From Lachnospiraceae bacterium (lineage in GTDB: Bacteria; Bacillota; Clostridia; Lachnospirales; Lachnospiraceae): DNA of 64,000 nt. Under the pieces are notes generated by a model. That model did no database searches and was not told the DNA's origin. It was given only the letters and a program-made list of their open reading frames with translations. Below, in pieces: positions 1 to 9,156 of the stretch (position 1 is the stretch's first letter; each line of letters opens with the position of its first letter). The position numbers and the translations under genes are program-made. The DNA lies in contig CAJTHM010000005.1 in assembly GCA_910576125.1 (NCBI GenBank), forward strand, positions 124,001 through 188,000, in the 5' to 3' direction.

Positions 1-1872
1 GTCGATATAGCCGTAGCGCCTGTCCTCCACCCCATAGCGCACCGCAGGATGGGACAGATCCGTAAGCCGGAACCGGGGCGAACAGGTGTGGTCGATCCGG
101 CCCACATGCATCCCGATCAGGCTCTCTATGTGGGCATTGTCCATGACTTTCTCCGCATCCGGGTTCACGAATCCCGGCGCGTACAGCCAAAGCACCACCG
201 CATGGTTCTTCCCGGCCTTGCGCAGCACTGCCTCCCGCTCCTGATCCGTCAGCCGAAACAGGTTCATCATAATATACAATTTGTAATCCGGCATATCCTC
301 CCTGCTCAGATCATTGTGGAAATAATAATCCACAGGAGCGCCTATCCTGTGCAGATCCGATGTGCGGTAGTAATCCAGCATCATGGTATTTGTGTAGCCG
401 GATACGGCATGGCAGCTCTCCTGGTCATAGATAACCGCTATTTCGTTTTGTTTGTCACGGTTCAGGGAATAGGCGAATTTCGCGATTTCCCTCTGGCGGC
501 TGAACAATCCATAAATATCCTCATGCTGATACCTGCCGCCCTCCGCGTGCTGATCGAACCACCAGGCATAGATGTCCTCGCACAGTACCCGGGCAAAGTC
601 CCGCTTCAGTGTCACCATGCTGTCCCGCACGTCATACAGCCCCATGGCATCCCGGTAGAAGCTGTCCTCCAGATGGGTCCGGCTGTCCTCCTCCGCCACG
701 AACATCTGACCCCGCAGCCGGAAAGAATCCTGCATCTCCCGCTGGGCAACACATCCGCCGGGCTCCCTGTTGTTGTACACGCCGGGAGCGGCCAGGAAAT
801 CCACCTTTCCGCTGTCCAAAATCGTCAGGGTGGCCGTAGCCGTGGTGCTGTTGTAAAAGTCCGTGCAGCCGTAAGAACCGTAGAACGCTCCCACCACTTT
901 CCCCTCATAACGATTTTTCAGCAACGCGGCGAAATGGACGATGGCCTCCGCCGTGGCCTCGTGGAGCGCATCATAGAAATCCGCCACATAGGCGTAATCC
1001 TCCAGATTCAGGAACACGCCCAGATTGGCGGCCTTTTTCCCGTTCATATCGATATTCTTTCCGATGATGCGGTCCGCGCTCTCATAATATTTCATGGCGT
1101 CCAGAATGCCCTCTTCCACATGGATGTAATACTGCTCCTCCACATTGGGAATCAGCGGATTCTCAAAAGAAGCGTCCTGCCGTTTCCAGGCTTTGCACAG
1201 ACTCTCTTCCGTGCCGTAGCGCTTCTTCAGGAAACTCCCGTAGGCTTTCCGGAACGCCGGGGAGAAATCGCCGTACTTGTTCTTCCTCCTGTCGCAGATG
1301 GCATTCACGGGATACCACTCGGAAGTGCCTCCCGCCGCCAGGAAATAGCCGATGACCCTGTCCGCAAAAGGCAGCCTGTCTATGGCATCGCAGAAATCCT
1401 GCAAGGCCTTTCCCGCCGCAGCCTTCCACTTATCCGAGGCAAAGGAATACATCCCCGGAATCTCGTCTCTGTGCACCTCCGAAGAGAGAATGGAGGGCTC
1501 ATGGCTCCCGTCCTGATATGTAATCAGCTCGTCTAAGTTCTCCTCCATCCAGTCCACCGGCGGATGCAGTCCGATGCGCACTATGATATAGGCATCCGGC
1601 ACCTGGGAGAGCAGGGTCTTTGCGTTTTTCACAAAGGCCTCCAGGCCGCCGGGCTCATGCCGTGAACCCCCTTCTTCGTCCACATAATCTTTCCCCGGGC
1701 GCAGCCAGTCCGTATTGGTCATCAGGAAAAAGACCCTGAGCCCCGCCTCCCCCAGATTCCTGATATAGTCCGGCTTGTTAAAGCGCGTGGTCATAGCCAT
1801 GGGCGGGAAGACTTCTCCGTCTATTACCAGCGCGGGGCTCCCGTTTACCTTTTTCACTTCCGCAAAACTCAT
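1..1872 (-). CDS. GH42-like glycoside hydrolase (beta-galactosidase-type), 3' end outside window
   Basis: The minus-strand reading frame is open from an ATG at 1872 to the left edge (624 codons), so the C-terminus is missing. The start follows GAGGAGGAAATTGGAT. The fold looks like a GH42-type TIM barrel: FLAAGGTSEWYP near residue 185 carries the probable acid/base Glu, and FVAEEDSRTH near 404 fits the nucleophile strand. A Rossmann-like segment, typical of the GH42 trimerisation domain, follows. There is no signal peptide, so it should act in the cytoplasm on sugars imported by the upstream ABC system. It is the last gene seen in locus A. The GH42 assignment is by motif and layout; a related GHA-clan family is possible. 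Confidence 0.7.
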   Translation of the reverse strand, partial: MSFAEVKKVNGSPALVIDGEVFPPMAMTTRFNKPDYIRNLGEAGLRVFFLMTNTDWLRPGKDYVDEEGGSRHEPGGLEAFVKNAKTLLSQVPDAYIIVRIGLHPPVDWMEENLDELITYQDGSHEPSILSSEVHRDEIPGMYSFASDKWKAAAGKALQDFCDAIDRLPFADRVIGYFLAAGGTSEWYPVNAICDRRKNKYGDFSPAFRKAYGSFLKKRYGTEESLCKAWKRQDASFENPLIPNVEEQYYIHVEEGILDAMKYYESADRIIGKNIDMNGKKAANLGVFLNLEDYAYVADFYDALHEATAEAIVHFAALLKNRYEGKVVGAFYGSYGCTDFYNSTTATATLTILDSGKVDFLAAPGVYNNREPGGCVAQREMQDSFRLRGQMFVAEEDSRTHLEDSFYRDAMGLYDVRDSMVTLKRDFARVLCEDIYAWWFDQHAEGGRYQHEDIYGLFSRQREIAKFAYSLNRDKQNEIAVIYDQESCHAVSGYTNTMMLDYYRTSDLHRIGAPVDYYFHNDLSREDMPDYKLYIMMNLFRLTDQEREAVLRKAGKNHAVVLWLYAPGFVNPDAEKVMDNAHIESLIGMHVGRIDHTCSPRFRLTDLSHPAVRYGVEDRRYGYID

Positions 1873-1895
1873 ATCCAATTTCCTCCTCGTTTCTA

Positions 1896-1923
1896 CAGCG
1901 TCCCCGCACATCCGGGGACGCTG
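1896..1923 (-). other. Intercistronic hairpin between permease and glycosidase
   Basis: CAGCGTCCCCG (1896-1906) and CGGGGACGCTG (1913-1923) are perfect 11-bp arms around a 6-nt loop. There is no U tract. It lies between the permease stop and the glycosidase ribosome site, so it may act as an RNA-processing or stability element rather than a full terminator. Confidence 0.5.
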
Positions 1924-1940
1924 CCGCATTCAAAGAACAA

Positions 1941-2831
1941 TCACTCTTTCACCGAACCCACCGTGATTCCCTTTACAAAGAACTTCTGCAGGAACGGATA
2001 AACTACCAGAATCGGGACGATCGCTATGAACATCTGGGCGCTCCGCACCGTCTTTTCGCTTAAGCTGGACAGAAGAGCCAGCTGCTCCGGCGTCATGTTG
2101 GTCATGGTCTGGTTATTGTTGATGACCTGGGTCGCCAGATAGGTTGCCATGGGATAATTGTTCGGATTATTCATATAGAACATACCGTCAAACCATGCAT
2201 TCCAATGCCCTATCATGGAGAACAGGAGCAAAGATGCCAGCGATGGCTTGGACATGGGGAGGATGACCTTGATCAATGTCTGCCAGTGATTGGCGCCGTC
2301 CACAAAGGCCGCCTCCTCGATGGCCCTGGGAAGCCCCTTGATGAAGTTCATCATGATGATCACATTCCAGATGCTCATGGCAGAGGGCAGAATCAGCACC
2401 CAGAAGCTGTCCAGCAGGTGCAGGTTCTTGATCACCATATAGGTGGGAATCAGGCCGCCCCCGATGAACATGGTGATGGCAAAATACACCATGTACGCCG
2501 TCCTCGCCCTGAACTGCTTCGCAGGCCGCGACAGGGGATAAGCCGTAATCGCGATAATAATCATATTGAATGACGTTCCCACCAGCACGCGGAGGGCCGA
2601 GATGCCCACGGAGTGGAAGAAATCTTTCTTGGAAATCAGATACTCATAAGCCGTGAACGTGAATTCCACCGGCACGAAGCCCACCCGGCCCGCCATGGCC
2701 GCATTGCTGGAGCTCAGGGACATGGCGAACACATGCAGGATAGGCAGGATACAGGAGAGCGCCACCAGGGCCAGAACGACTGTATTGAACACCTGATATA
2801 CATAAAAACTCACAGACCGTTTGACTTTCAT
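1941..2831 (-). CDS. Carbohydrate ABC transporter permease, LplC/YtcP type
   Basis: A 296-residue membrane protein with six predicted helices. The EAAxxDGAN-type loop (EEAAFVDGANHWQTLIKVILPMS) near residue 190 is the contact site for the ATPase, and the VKGITVGSVKE ending is typical of the LplC/YtcP (MalG-like) subfamily. The ATG at 2831 is preferred because GGAGGTG lies about 6 nt upstream; an in-frame GTG at 2840 is too close to that site. It pairs with the permease just upstream (15-bp gap) and the binding protein. No ATPase gene is in this operon, so a shared MsmX-like ATPase elsewhere is inferred, as is usual for this family. Confidence 0.92.
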   Translation of the reverse strand: MKVKRSVSFYVYQVFNTVVLALVALSCILPILHVFAMSLSSSNAAMAGRVGFVPVEFTFTAYEYLISKKDFFHSVGISALRVLVGTSFNMIIIAITAYPLSRPAKQFRARTAYMVYFAITMFIGGGLIPTYMVIKNLHLLDSFWVLILPSAMSIWNVIIMMNFIKGLPRAIEEAAFVDGANHWQTLIKVILPMSKPSLASLLLFSMIGHWNAWFDGMFYMNNPNNYPMATYLATQVINNNQTMTNMTPEQLALLSSLSEKTVRSAQMFIAIVPILVVYPFLQKFFVKGITVGSVKE

Positions 2832-2845
2832 AGAATGCACCTCCT

Positions 2846-3766
2846 TTAAAATACGCGGTAATCGCTCTTCTTATAGAGAATCCAGTAGCTGATTCCCACG
2901 AAGACCAGCGACACGGCAGATTTGAACAGTCCCATGGCGGCGGCTGCGGAATACTGATGCCCCGCGATACCCATCCGGTACACCAGCGTATCCAGGATAT
3001 CCACTGTCTTCTCCACAGTGGGATTGTACATGACCAGAATCTGCTCAAAGCCGGCGTTCAGGATGCCCCCAAGCCCCAGCACCGTCAGCACCGCCACCAT
3101 GGGCAGGATGCTGGGCAGCGTCACATGGAGCACCTGTTTCCAGCGGCTGGCCCCGTCCACCCTGGCCGCCTCATACAGGGCGGCGTCCACATTGGTGATG
3201 GCTGCCAGAAGCAGAACTGTATTGTACCCCATCCCTTTCCACACATCGGAGGCGATGATGATCGTCCGGAAATACTTATTGCTCACCAGGAACGCGATGG
3301 GCTCTATATGGAAGAAACTCTCCAGCACATTATTGACGATGCCGTCATACGCGAAAATCTCCAGCAGCATTCCTGCCAGAATCGCCCAGGAAAAGAAATA
3401 GGGGATAAAGACTATGGTCTGCACGGAACGCTTGAACCAGCTCTTTATCACCTCATTGAGCATCAATGACAGGATAAGGGGAACCAGAATGCTCAGAATG
3501 ATCTTAAAAAAGGCGATAATGAAAGTATTTACGAAAGCCTGGCGGAAACTGGGCATGGTGAAGATATAGGCGAACTGGTCAAATCCCACGAACTTCGACT
3601 TGGTAAAGCCGAGAAGGGGTTTGAAATCCTGAAAAGCCATAATCAGGCCGAACATGGGAAAATACGCAAAAACCGCGGTAAAAATCACCGCCGGAAGCAG
3701 CATGACATGCAGTTCCCTGGTCTTGTACAGGCTTTTTTTCTTTTTCTTTCTCTCTTTTTCTGCCAT
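2846..3766 (-). CDS. Carbohydrate ABC transporter permease, LplB type
   Basis: A 306-residue inner-membrane permease with a lysine-rich N-terminus (MAEKERKKKKKSL), six predicted helices and the EAA loop YEAARVDGASRWKQVLHVTLP near residue 200. It forms the sugar channel with the LplC-type partner encoded 15 bp downstream. The start has an AAAGGAGCC ribosome site. Locus A holds both permeases, the binding protein, a YesMN regulator pair and a glycosidase, which points to uptake of an oligosaccharide or galactoside. The substrate cannot be read from sequence. Confidence 0.92.
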   Translation of the reverse strand: MAEKERKKKKKSLYKTRELHVMLLPAVIFTAVFAYFPMFGLIMAFQDFKPLLGFTKSKFVGFDQFAYIFTMPSFRQAFVNTFIIAFFKIILSILVPLILSLMLNEVIKSWFKRSVQTIVFIPYFFSWAILAGMLLEIFAYDGIVNNVLESFFHIEPIAFLVSNKYFRTIIIASDVWKGMGYNTVLLLAAITNVDAALYEAARVDGASRWKQVLHVTLPSILPMVAVLTVLGLGGILNAGFEQILVMYNPTVEKTVDILDTLVYRMGIAGHQYSAAAAMGLFKSAVSLVFVGISYWILYKKSDYRVF

Positions 3767-3807
3767 AAGATGCGGCTCCTTTCCAAAATGAAATCAGGTA
3801 AAGCTTT

Positions 3808-3841
3808 ACAGGGCCGCCGCTCATTCCAGCGGCGACCCTGT
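3808..3841 (-). other. Intercistronic hairpin between binding protein and permeases
   Basis: Arms ACAGGG-CGCCGCT and AGCGGCG-CCCTGT pair across a 6-nt loop with one unpaired base on each side. It sits between the binding-protein stop (3861) and the permease start (3766). Such hairpins commonly leave the binding protein more abundant than the permeases; that role is inferred. Confidence 0.55.
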
Positions 3842-3860
3842 CCTTTTCACGCTTCTATTC

Positions 3861-5669
3861 TTATTTGTTCTGGTACCACTCGTTCACCTCTCTCGCGATA
3901 TCGTCGCCGCCCTGAGCCTTCCACTGCTCTACGAACGTGTCGAAACCGTCGACGGGGGTCTCACCCATGATGATGCTGATATAGGTATTGTCGCGCAGCT
4001 TATCCAGCTCGCCCTGCTTGGATATCATGGAAGGTGTGGTCACATAGACCTCATCATAAATGATGTCGGCCGTCTCCACAGTCTTGATCATGTTGTCCAC
4101 GCCGCCGTTCTCGGCCAGACGGCTGAAGTAGGTTCCCCATGCAACGCCGTCATCCGGGTTCTCCGCATAGTTGAGATAAGATGCCCAGGATCCCCAGAAC
4201 TCATTGTTGCGGGGCGCGTCTCCTACACTAATCTCTGTCTTGCCGTCCTTGGCGTACTGATTGATGACCTCAAAGTTCTGTCTTAAACAGGTAGGGGAGT
4301 AGATTCTGTAAGGCAGCCATGTGTACACATAGCTGTGCCACTCTGTCTTCTCCTCGTCGCTCATGGCGTTCTGTACCTCAGGCGGGCTGTTCTTCAGGGT
4401 GTACTGCAAAGACCAGTAAATCATCTTGAACACTGCCTCCGGATTGGTGCAGTCCTTGCCTACCGCGATGAAGTTATTCACGGGATAGCGGGAAATCATG
4501 ATGTCAGGCTGCTCTCCGTCTAAGGACAGGTTCGGCCCTACCACCCAGTCAGCTTCGGGATGCTCCACCTTATTGCTGTTCAGGGGCCAGTTGGGAACCC
4601 ACCAGGAGCCGGGAACAATGGCATACTTTCCGGCAACGATGTCGTTGACCACCGGCGAATCCGCCGCCCAGATATCATAAGCCGCGAAGTCTTTCTTAAA
4701 ATATCCTTTCTCGTACCACTCGTTGAGTTTGGACAGGACCTCTTTGTTCTTCTCATTGATGCCGGCGTATTCCAGCGTGCCGTTGTTGTCGTACCAGCCG
4801 CCGGCCCAGGACTCATAGGCATGGAAGAAAGGCGTGAAATCTCCCAGCTGGGCGCCGAAATAATTCTTGCAGGCGGGGAGCACAGGGCCTCCTGTCTTCT
4901 CCATCAGTGTGTCGCAGAGCTCCTCGAACTCTTCGATGGTCTTGGGCAGCTGATCTGCGGAAGTGATGCCCACTTCTTTCAGCTGGTTCATGTCGTAGTA
5001 CATCTGGGAGGTAGACTGCGCGGGATCCGTGCCCATGGGCAGACCGTAAAGCTTGCCGTCCTTCTTGCCTACGTTGATGAAATTGCCGTCAAAGTTATAG
5101 ATGTTCTCCAAATCGGGGCAGGTATACTTCTCATAGTACTCGGTCAGGTCTATCAGACCTCCCTGACTTGCCAGATCCTCAAAATCATTGGGAGAGAGCA
5201 TTACCACATCGGGAATGTTCCCCGCCGCCATCTCGGCGCCGAACTTCTGGGAGAACTGATCCGCGTTCACGATCCAGTCGTAAACCAGATTGATGTTCAG
5301 CTCCTCGCTCAGCAGCTTTACCGCTGTGGAAGTCTCCGGCGTCACATCTGTAGGCGTTTCCGGATCCTCGGATTCACGGTACTGCAGTACCACATGGATT
5401 TCCACGGGCTCCTCGTAAGGCTCCAAAAGCAGCGCCTCCGCGCCCTGTGCCTCCTCGCCGCTTTCTGCCGGCGCCTCTGCCTCGCCAGAATCAGAGGGCG
5501 TCTCCTCAGAACTTTCCGCAGGCGCCCGGGATGACTCCTCCGCCTTGCTCTCTGCAGCCCCGCCGTCTCCTGTGGATGCGGGTTCTCCGCCGCAGCCGGC
5601 CAGCATGCTCGCTGTCATAATTGCCACAAGCGCGCTGGAAAGCAGCCTTTTTACTGTCCTTTTTTTCAT
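3861..5669 (-). CDS. Extracellular solute-binding lipoprotein, LplA type
   Basis: A 602-residue sugar-binding protein. The N-terminal signal peptide ends in a lipobox (SMLAGC), followed by an acidic, Ser/Glu/Ala-rich linker (about residues 30-90) and then the family 1 binding fold. It should be tethered outside the membrane and hand its ligand to the two permeases encoded downstream. GGAGGAGGAAAAGT precedes the ATG. Length and the long linker fit the LplA/YtcQ group, which is larger than the usual 420-residue family 1 proteins. The ligand is unknown; the adjacent GH42-like enzyme suggests a galactose-containing oligosaccharide. Confidence 0.9.
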   Translation of the reverse strand: MKKRTVKRLLSSALVAIMTASMLAGCGGEPASTGDGGAAESKAEESSRAPAESSEETPSDSGEAEAPAESGEEAQGAEALLLEPYEEPVEIHVVLQYRESEDPETPTDVTPETSTAVKLLSEELNINLVYDWIVNADQFSQKFGAEMAAGNIPDVVMLSPNDFEDLASQGGLIDLTEYYEKYTCPDLENIYNFDGNFINVGKKDGKLYGLPMGTDPAQSTSQMYYDMNQLKEVGITSADQLPKTIEEFEELCDTLMEKTGGPVLPACKNYFGAQLGDFTPFFHAYESWAGGWYDNNGTLEYAGINEKNKEVLSKLNEWYEKGYFKKDFAAYDIWAADSPVVNDIVAGKYAIVPGSWWVPNWPLNSNKVEHPEADWVVGPNLSLDGEQPDIMISRYPVNNFIAVGKDCTNPEAVFKMIYWSLQYTLKNSPPEVQNAMSDEEKTEWHSYVYTWLPYRIYSPTCLRQNFEVINQYAKDGKTEISVGDAPRNNEFWGSWASYLNYAENPDDGVAWGTYFSRLAENGGVDNMIKTVETADIIYDEVYVTTPSMISKQGELDKLRDNTYISIIMGETPVDGFDTFVEQWKAQGGDDIAREVNEWYQNK

Positions 5670-5708
5670 ACTTTTCCTCCTCCATATTCATTTTTGGTTG
5701 ATATATAC

Positions 5709-5737
5709 ATTATATGTTTTGCAATCCGTAATTTTAA
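5709..5737 (-). promoter_or_regulatory. Putative sigma-A promoter of the locus A transporter genes
   Basis: On the minus strand TTAAAA, a 17-bp spacer and TATAAT precede the binding-protein gene by about 40 bp. The -10 is perfect and the -35 poor, which fits a promoter that needs the YesN-type activator encoded just upstream. Confidence 0.55.
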
Positions 5738-5851
5738 GGGATAATTGTACAAAAAAGCAGGATAATTATGCCTTTTCTTTTTTCTCAGACACAATTGCCC
5801 CGCTTTTCAAATACTTTTGTGCATTTTTATCGGTTTTTTATGTTCTCTGCG

Positions 5852-7219
5852 CTATTTTTGGTTGTTTTCACGAAACTGTTTGGGATTGTCCCCTATCCGC
5901 TCCCGGAAGATTCTCCGAAAATATTTTTCATCCCCATAGCCCACCTGCCGGGCAATCCAGTAAATAGGCTGCTTCGTCTCCAAAAGGTACTTTTTCGCAG
6001 ACTCGATTCGGATGTCGTTCAGATAGGTGACGAAAGTCTTGCCCGTAATCTTCTTGAATTTCCTGGAAAAATGGCTCTTGCTCATGCCCGTGAACCGCAG
6101 CAGCTCCTCCAGAGTGATGTCCTTGTCCATATGCTCCCGGATATAGTTCATGGCTTTGTGAATCTCCTCCATGGCCGCCAGTTCCGTGTCCGTCCCCTCC
6201 ACGCTTCGGAGCACCCTGCCGCGCACCTCGTCGAACCATTCCCGCCACTGATACCACCAGAGGAAATGCGCCGTCTCCTGGAAGTACCGGGAAATATCCT
6301 TGCCGGAGAACTCAGACCAGTGCAGATTAAAATGATAGAATACCGCGATGCGCTCCTCCGCGGAGAGGACCGCCGATTTGATCCGCTCCATTCCCCTTTC
6401 ATAGCAGTCGTCCCGGGCCATAAAGGCCATCTCCAGGCTCAGCCGCATGACCTCCTCTTTGGCGCTGCTTTCCCGCTCCCTCTGCAGCTCCGGATAGGAA
6501 TAGGCATAGCAATAACAGCCCGGCTTCCTGTCCTCGAACAGCCGCTGTTTCCCCTCGGACTGGAGGACATTTTCCAGCCGGTCATAGGGGACGTCCCGGA
6601 CCTGGCTGATTTCCAGCAGGGCAGAGCGCTCTGTGTCGAAGCGCCCCGCCATGCGTTTGAGCCGGTCAAAACCGACCGTGCCGGAGAACAAGAAAGAAAC
6701 CTCATTCAAAAGCTCATGAGCCGTCCCCTGGCTTACCAGTTCCCGGGCCGCATCCTGGGCCTGCGCATAGTCCGGCAGTTCCCAGACATAGACTGTCTCC
6801 GTCTCTATCTTCCGCTCCTGCCTCAGGTAATGCCTCTCCGTCTCCAGATAGCGCTTCCGCACCCCCATCATGAAAGGAGTCACGTTCTCCTCCTCAATCT
6901 GCGCCTTTGTGATATAGTCCAGGATACCGATGCGCAGCGCCTGCTGAATCAGCCCGAACTCCTGATGCATGGTCAGCACCACGATCTGGAGCCTGGGAAA
7001 CCGCCGCCTCGCCTCCTGCAGGAAAGGGATTCCGGACAGGCCCGGCATTTCCAGATCCGAAAAGAGAATGTCCGCTCCTTTTTCCCGCAGAAAAGCCAGA
7101 GCCTCCTCGCTGCTGCCGGAGTCCCCCACCACTTCCATGCCATACTTTTCCCAGTCAATCAGGCCGATAATCCCCCGACGGACCAGCTTTTCGTCATCCA
7201 GCACATATACCCTGATCAT
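5852..7219 (-). CDS. Response regulator, YesN type (REC + AraC helix-turn-helix)
   Basis: A 455-residue regulator with an N-terminal receiver domain (phosphoacceptor D55 in FSDLEMPG; acidic pair D8-D9) and a C-terminal AraC domain with two helix-turn-helices (about residues 357-455, including SKSHFSRKFKKITG). The linker is long, as in YesN proteins. The ATG at 7219 is preferred to an upstream TTG; GGGGG lies 8 nt before it. It starts 4 bp after the stop of the kinase gene, so the pair is cotranscribed. It probably activates the transporter promoter immediately downstream in response to an extracellular sugar. Confidence 0.93.
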   Translation of the reverse strand: MIRVYVLDDEKLVRRGIIGLIDWEKYGMEVVGDSGSSEEALAFLREKGADILFSDLEMPGLSGIPFLQEARRRFPRLQIVVLTMHQEFGLIQQALRIGILDYITKAQIEEENVTPFMMGVRKRYLETERHYLRQERKIETETVYVWELPDYAQAQDAARELVSQGTAHELLNEVSFLFSGTVGFDRLKRMAGRFDTERSALLEISQVRDVPYDRLENVLQSEGKQRLFEDRKPGCYCYAYSYPELQRERESSAKEEVMRLSLEMAFMARDDCYERGMERIKSAVLSAEERIAVFYHFNLHWSEFSGKDISRYFQETAHFLWWYQWREWFDEVRGRVLRSVEGTDTELAAMEEIHKAMNYIREHMDKDITLEELLRFTGMSKSHFSRKFKKITGKTFVTYLNDIRIESAKKYLLETKQPIYWIARQVGYGDEKYFRRIFRERIGDNPKQFRENNQK

Positions 7220-7223
7220 CCTG

Positions 7224-8990
7224 TCATCCCCCAATCCCGCCCTTGCTCTTTACAATCGCCTCCGCCGCGAAAGGAATACGGATCTCCACCACATTAAAGC
7301 CGTCCTCCGTCCGCTCCGCCTGCAGCGCGAAATCGCTTCCGTAGAAGTTCTCCAGCATCCGGGCCACATACTGCAGGCCGATGCCGTTGGCGGACACATC
7401 CTCCCTCTGCTCCAGAACCTGCCTTATCTTCTCAGGATCGATGGGGCTGCCGTTATTCTTCACCAGAATCAGAATCTTCCCGCTGGCCAGCAGCTCCACC
7501 TCTATCCGTATCTCTCCCTTGTCACAGCCGCTGTGCCTGATTGCGTTCTCCACCACCGGCTGCAGGATGAACCTGGGCATGGCAGTCTGCAGGATTTCCT
7601 TGTGTTTTCCCATGTCCACCACAAAGCGGATGTCATATCTAAGCTGCTGCAGCACGATATATGCCCGGATGGCCTCCAGCTCCTGTTCCAGGGTGGTCCC
7701 CTCGTCCCGGGACATATTATATAGAAGCAACTTGTTCAGGGCAGTGATAAATCCCATCATCTCCCTGTCCTTCTTTCCCGCCGCGTACCATTTCAGGGTA
7801 TCCAGCGTGTTGTAGAGGAAATGCGGATTGATTTTTCCCAGAACTACCCGCACTTCCAGTTCCCTGCGCCGCTTTTCTTCCTCCTGTGCCTTGCCCAGCA
7901 GCCGCAGGATATTTTTCTTCATCTTGTCGAACAGCTCAAAATGCTCGTCGAATTCCCGGATGTTCATCCGCTCTACTTTTGAGCCTACATCGTCATCTTC
8001 GGCGATAGCGCGGAGCCCTTCGTCAAACCGCGCGAAAGCCTTGTAGATGTTCCTCCACTGAAGAACGGAAATCAGGATGCAGACCGATATGACAATCAGC
8101 GTGACCAGGCCCAGATTCAGCGCCATTTTATACACCAGGCTGTAGTAGCCCTGTACCGGCATCCAGATATGGATTTTCCACTCTCCTTTCATATCTTTCT
8201 CATATGCCTTATAACATTTTTTATTTAACTGTATTTCATCTTCGTGAATCTGCATGACCGTCCCCGCCGGAACGATGCTTTCGTCAGAACTGTATCTGAT
8301 GATGCCATCCGCGGATTCTATCAGGAATATCCCCTCCAGTTCTGTCATGCCGTCCAGTTCCAGAGCGTCCAGGTACCGGAAGCCGGATTCCACATAGACG
8401 TAAATCTCTCCATATTCTTCCAATGTCCTGTATTTTCTCAGCAATGAAAGACAGGAATATTCCCCCGCCCTTGACTTAGATCTGTGGGGACCGTAAAACG
8501 TCATGTTCTCCCAGCTGCACAAAAAGTCCTCTTCCGCCGGAAGCTCTCCGTTCGCCAGTGAATCCTGGTTGATTTTCACGGGCTTTTCCTGCCCTTTTGG
8601 GATGTACAGATAAGTCAGATTGGCCACGGTGGGATTCGCCACCTCATAATTGGCGATCTGCTCCCTGAGATAAATCAGCAGATTCGCCTTTTTCGCGGTG
8701 CTCTCTTCCTCCAGATAGGTGCTCAGATTCTTTCCCACTGTGCCGTCCGCCTCCATCAGCCAGGAAAGCATCTTCATATTGTCCATCAGATCCGTCAGGT
8801 CTCTGGACATCCGGTTCAGCTCACCGGCAATGGACTCCTCCACCTGCCGGTAATTGATTCGGTAAAACTGCGACAGAAACAAAAGCTCCACCAGCACCAG
8901 GGGAATCGCTACCCCCAGCACCCAGACTTTCACCAGCCGTCTGGCAAAAGAACCCTGTTTCCGTCCCCTGTTCGTGCCCCCCCGGACCAT
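7224..8990 (-). CDS. Sensor histidine kinase, YesM type
   Basis: A 588-residue membrane kinase. A first helix lies near residues 20-40, then an extracellular sensor region of about 250 residues, a second helix near 290-310, a HAMP-like linker, the His_kinase domain (phosphoacceptor H390 in INPHFLYNTLDTLKW) and an HATPase with an N box (VVENAIRHSG). The INPHF signature marks the YesM/LytS class. It is encoded directly before its YesN partner and should control locus A. The start has GGAGGG 8 nt upstream. Confidence 0.92.
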   Translation of the reverse strand: MVRGGTNRGRKQGSFARRLVKVWVLGVAIPLVLVELLFLSQFYRINYRQVEESIAGELNRMSRDLTDLMDNMKMLSWLMEADGTVGKNLSTYLEEESTAKKANLLIYLREQIANYEVANPTVANLTYLYIPKGQEKPVKINQDSLANGELPAEEDFLCSWENMTFYGPHRSKSRAGEYSCLSLLRKYRTLEEYGEIYVYVESGFRYLDALELDGMTELEGIFLIESADGIIRYSSDESIVPAGTVMQIHEDEIQLNKKCYKAYEKDMKGEWKIHIWMPVQGYYSLVYKMALNLGLVTLIVISVCILISVLQWRNIYKAFARFDEGLRAIAEDDDVGSKVERMNIREFDEHFELFDKMKKNILRLLGKAQEEEKRRRELEVRVVLGKINPHFLYNTLDTLKWYAAGKKDREMMGFITALNKLLLYNMSRDEGTTLEQELEAIRAYIVLQQLRYDIRFVVDMGKHKEILQTAMPRFILQPVVENAIRHSGCDKGEIRIEVELLASGKILILVKNNGSPIDPEKIRQVLEQREDVSANGIGLQYVARMLENFYGSDFALQAERTEDGFNVVEIRIPFAAEAIVKSKGGIGG

Positions 8991-9074
8991 TCCATGCCCT
9001 CCATCTCACTATGCAAGACAACAATAACCTGTCTTTCAGTATACACCTTTTTGAAAATGGCCGCAACCATAGAT

Positions 9075-9122
9075 AAAACCGCCGCGGATTCTCTATTCGG
9101 AGATTCAGCGGCGGTCTTTTTT
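9075..9122. terminator. Bidirectional intrinsic terminator
   Basis: ACCGCCGC (9078-9085) pairs with GCGGCGGT (9108-9115), with further pairing of GATTCTC and GAGATTC inside. A T6 tract follows on the plus strand and TTTTATC on the minus strand. It ends the MFS transcript on the minus strand. Confidence 0.85.
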
Positions 9123-9156
9123 CAGGTCATGAATCGCCAGTCTTTAAAGAAGATAT

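Noticed and set aside
49..1536. Long plus-strand frame of 495 codons at the left end
   Set aside because: It is antisense to the GH42-like gene, whose minus-strand translation has clear glycosidase motifs and a good ribosome site.
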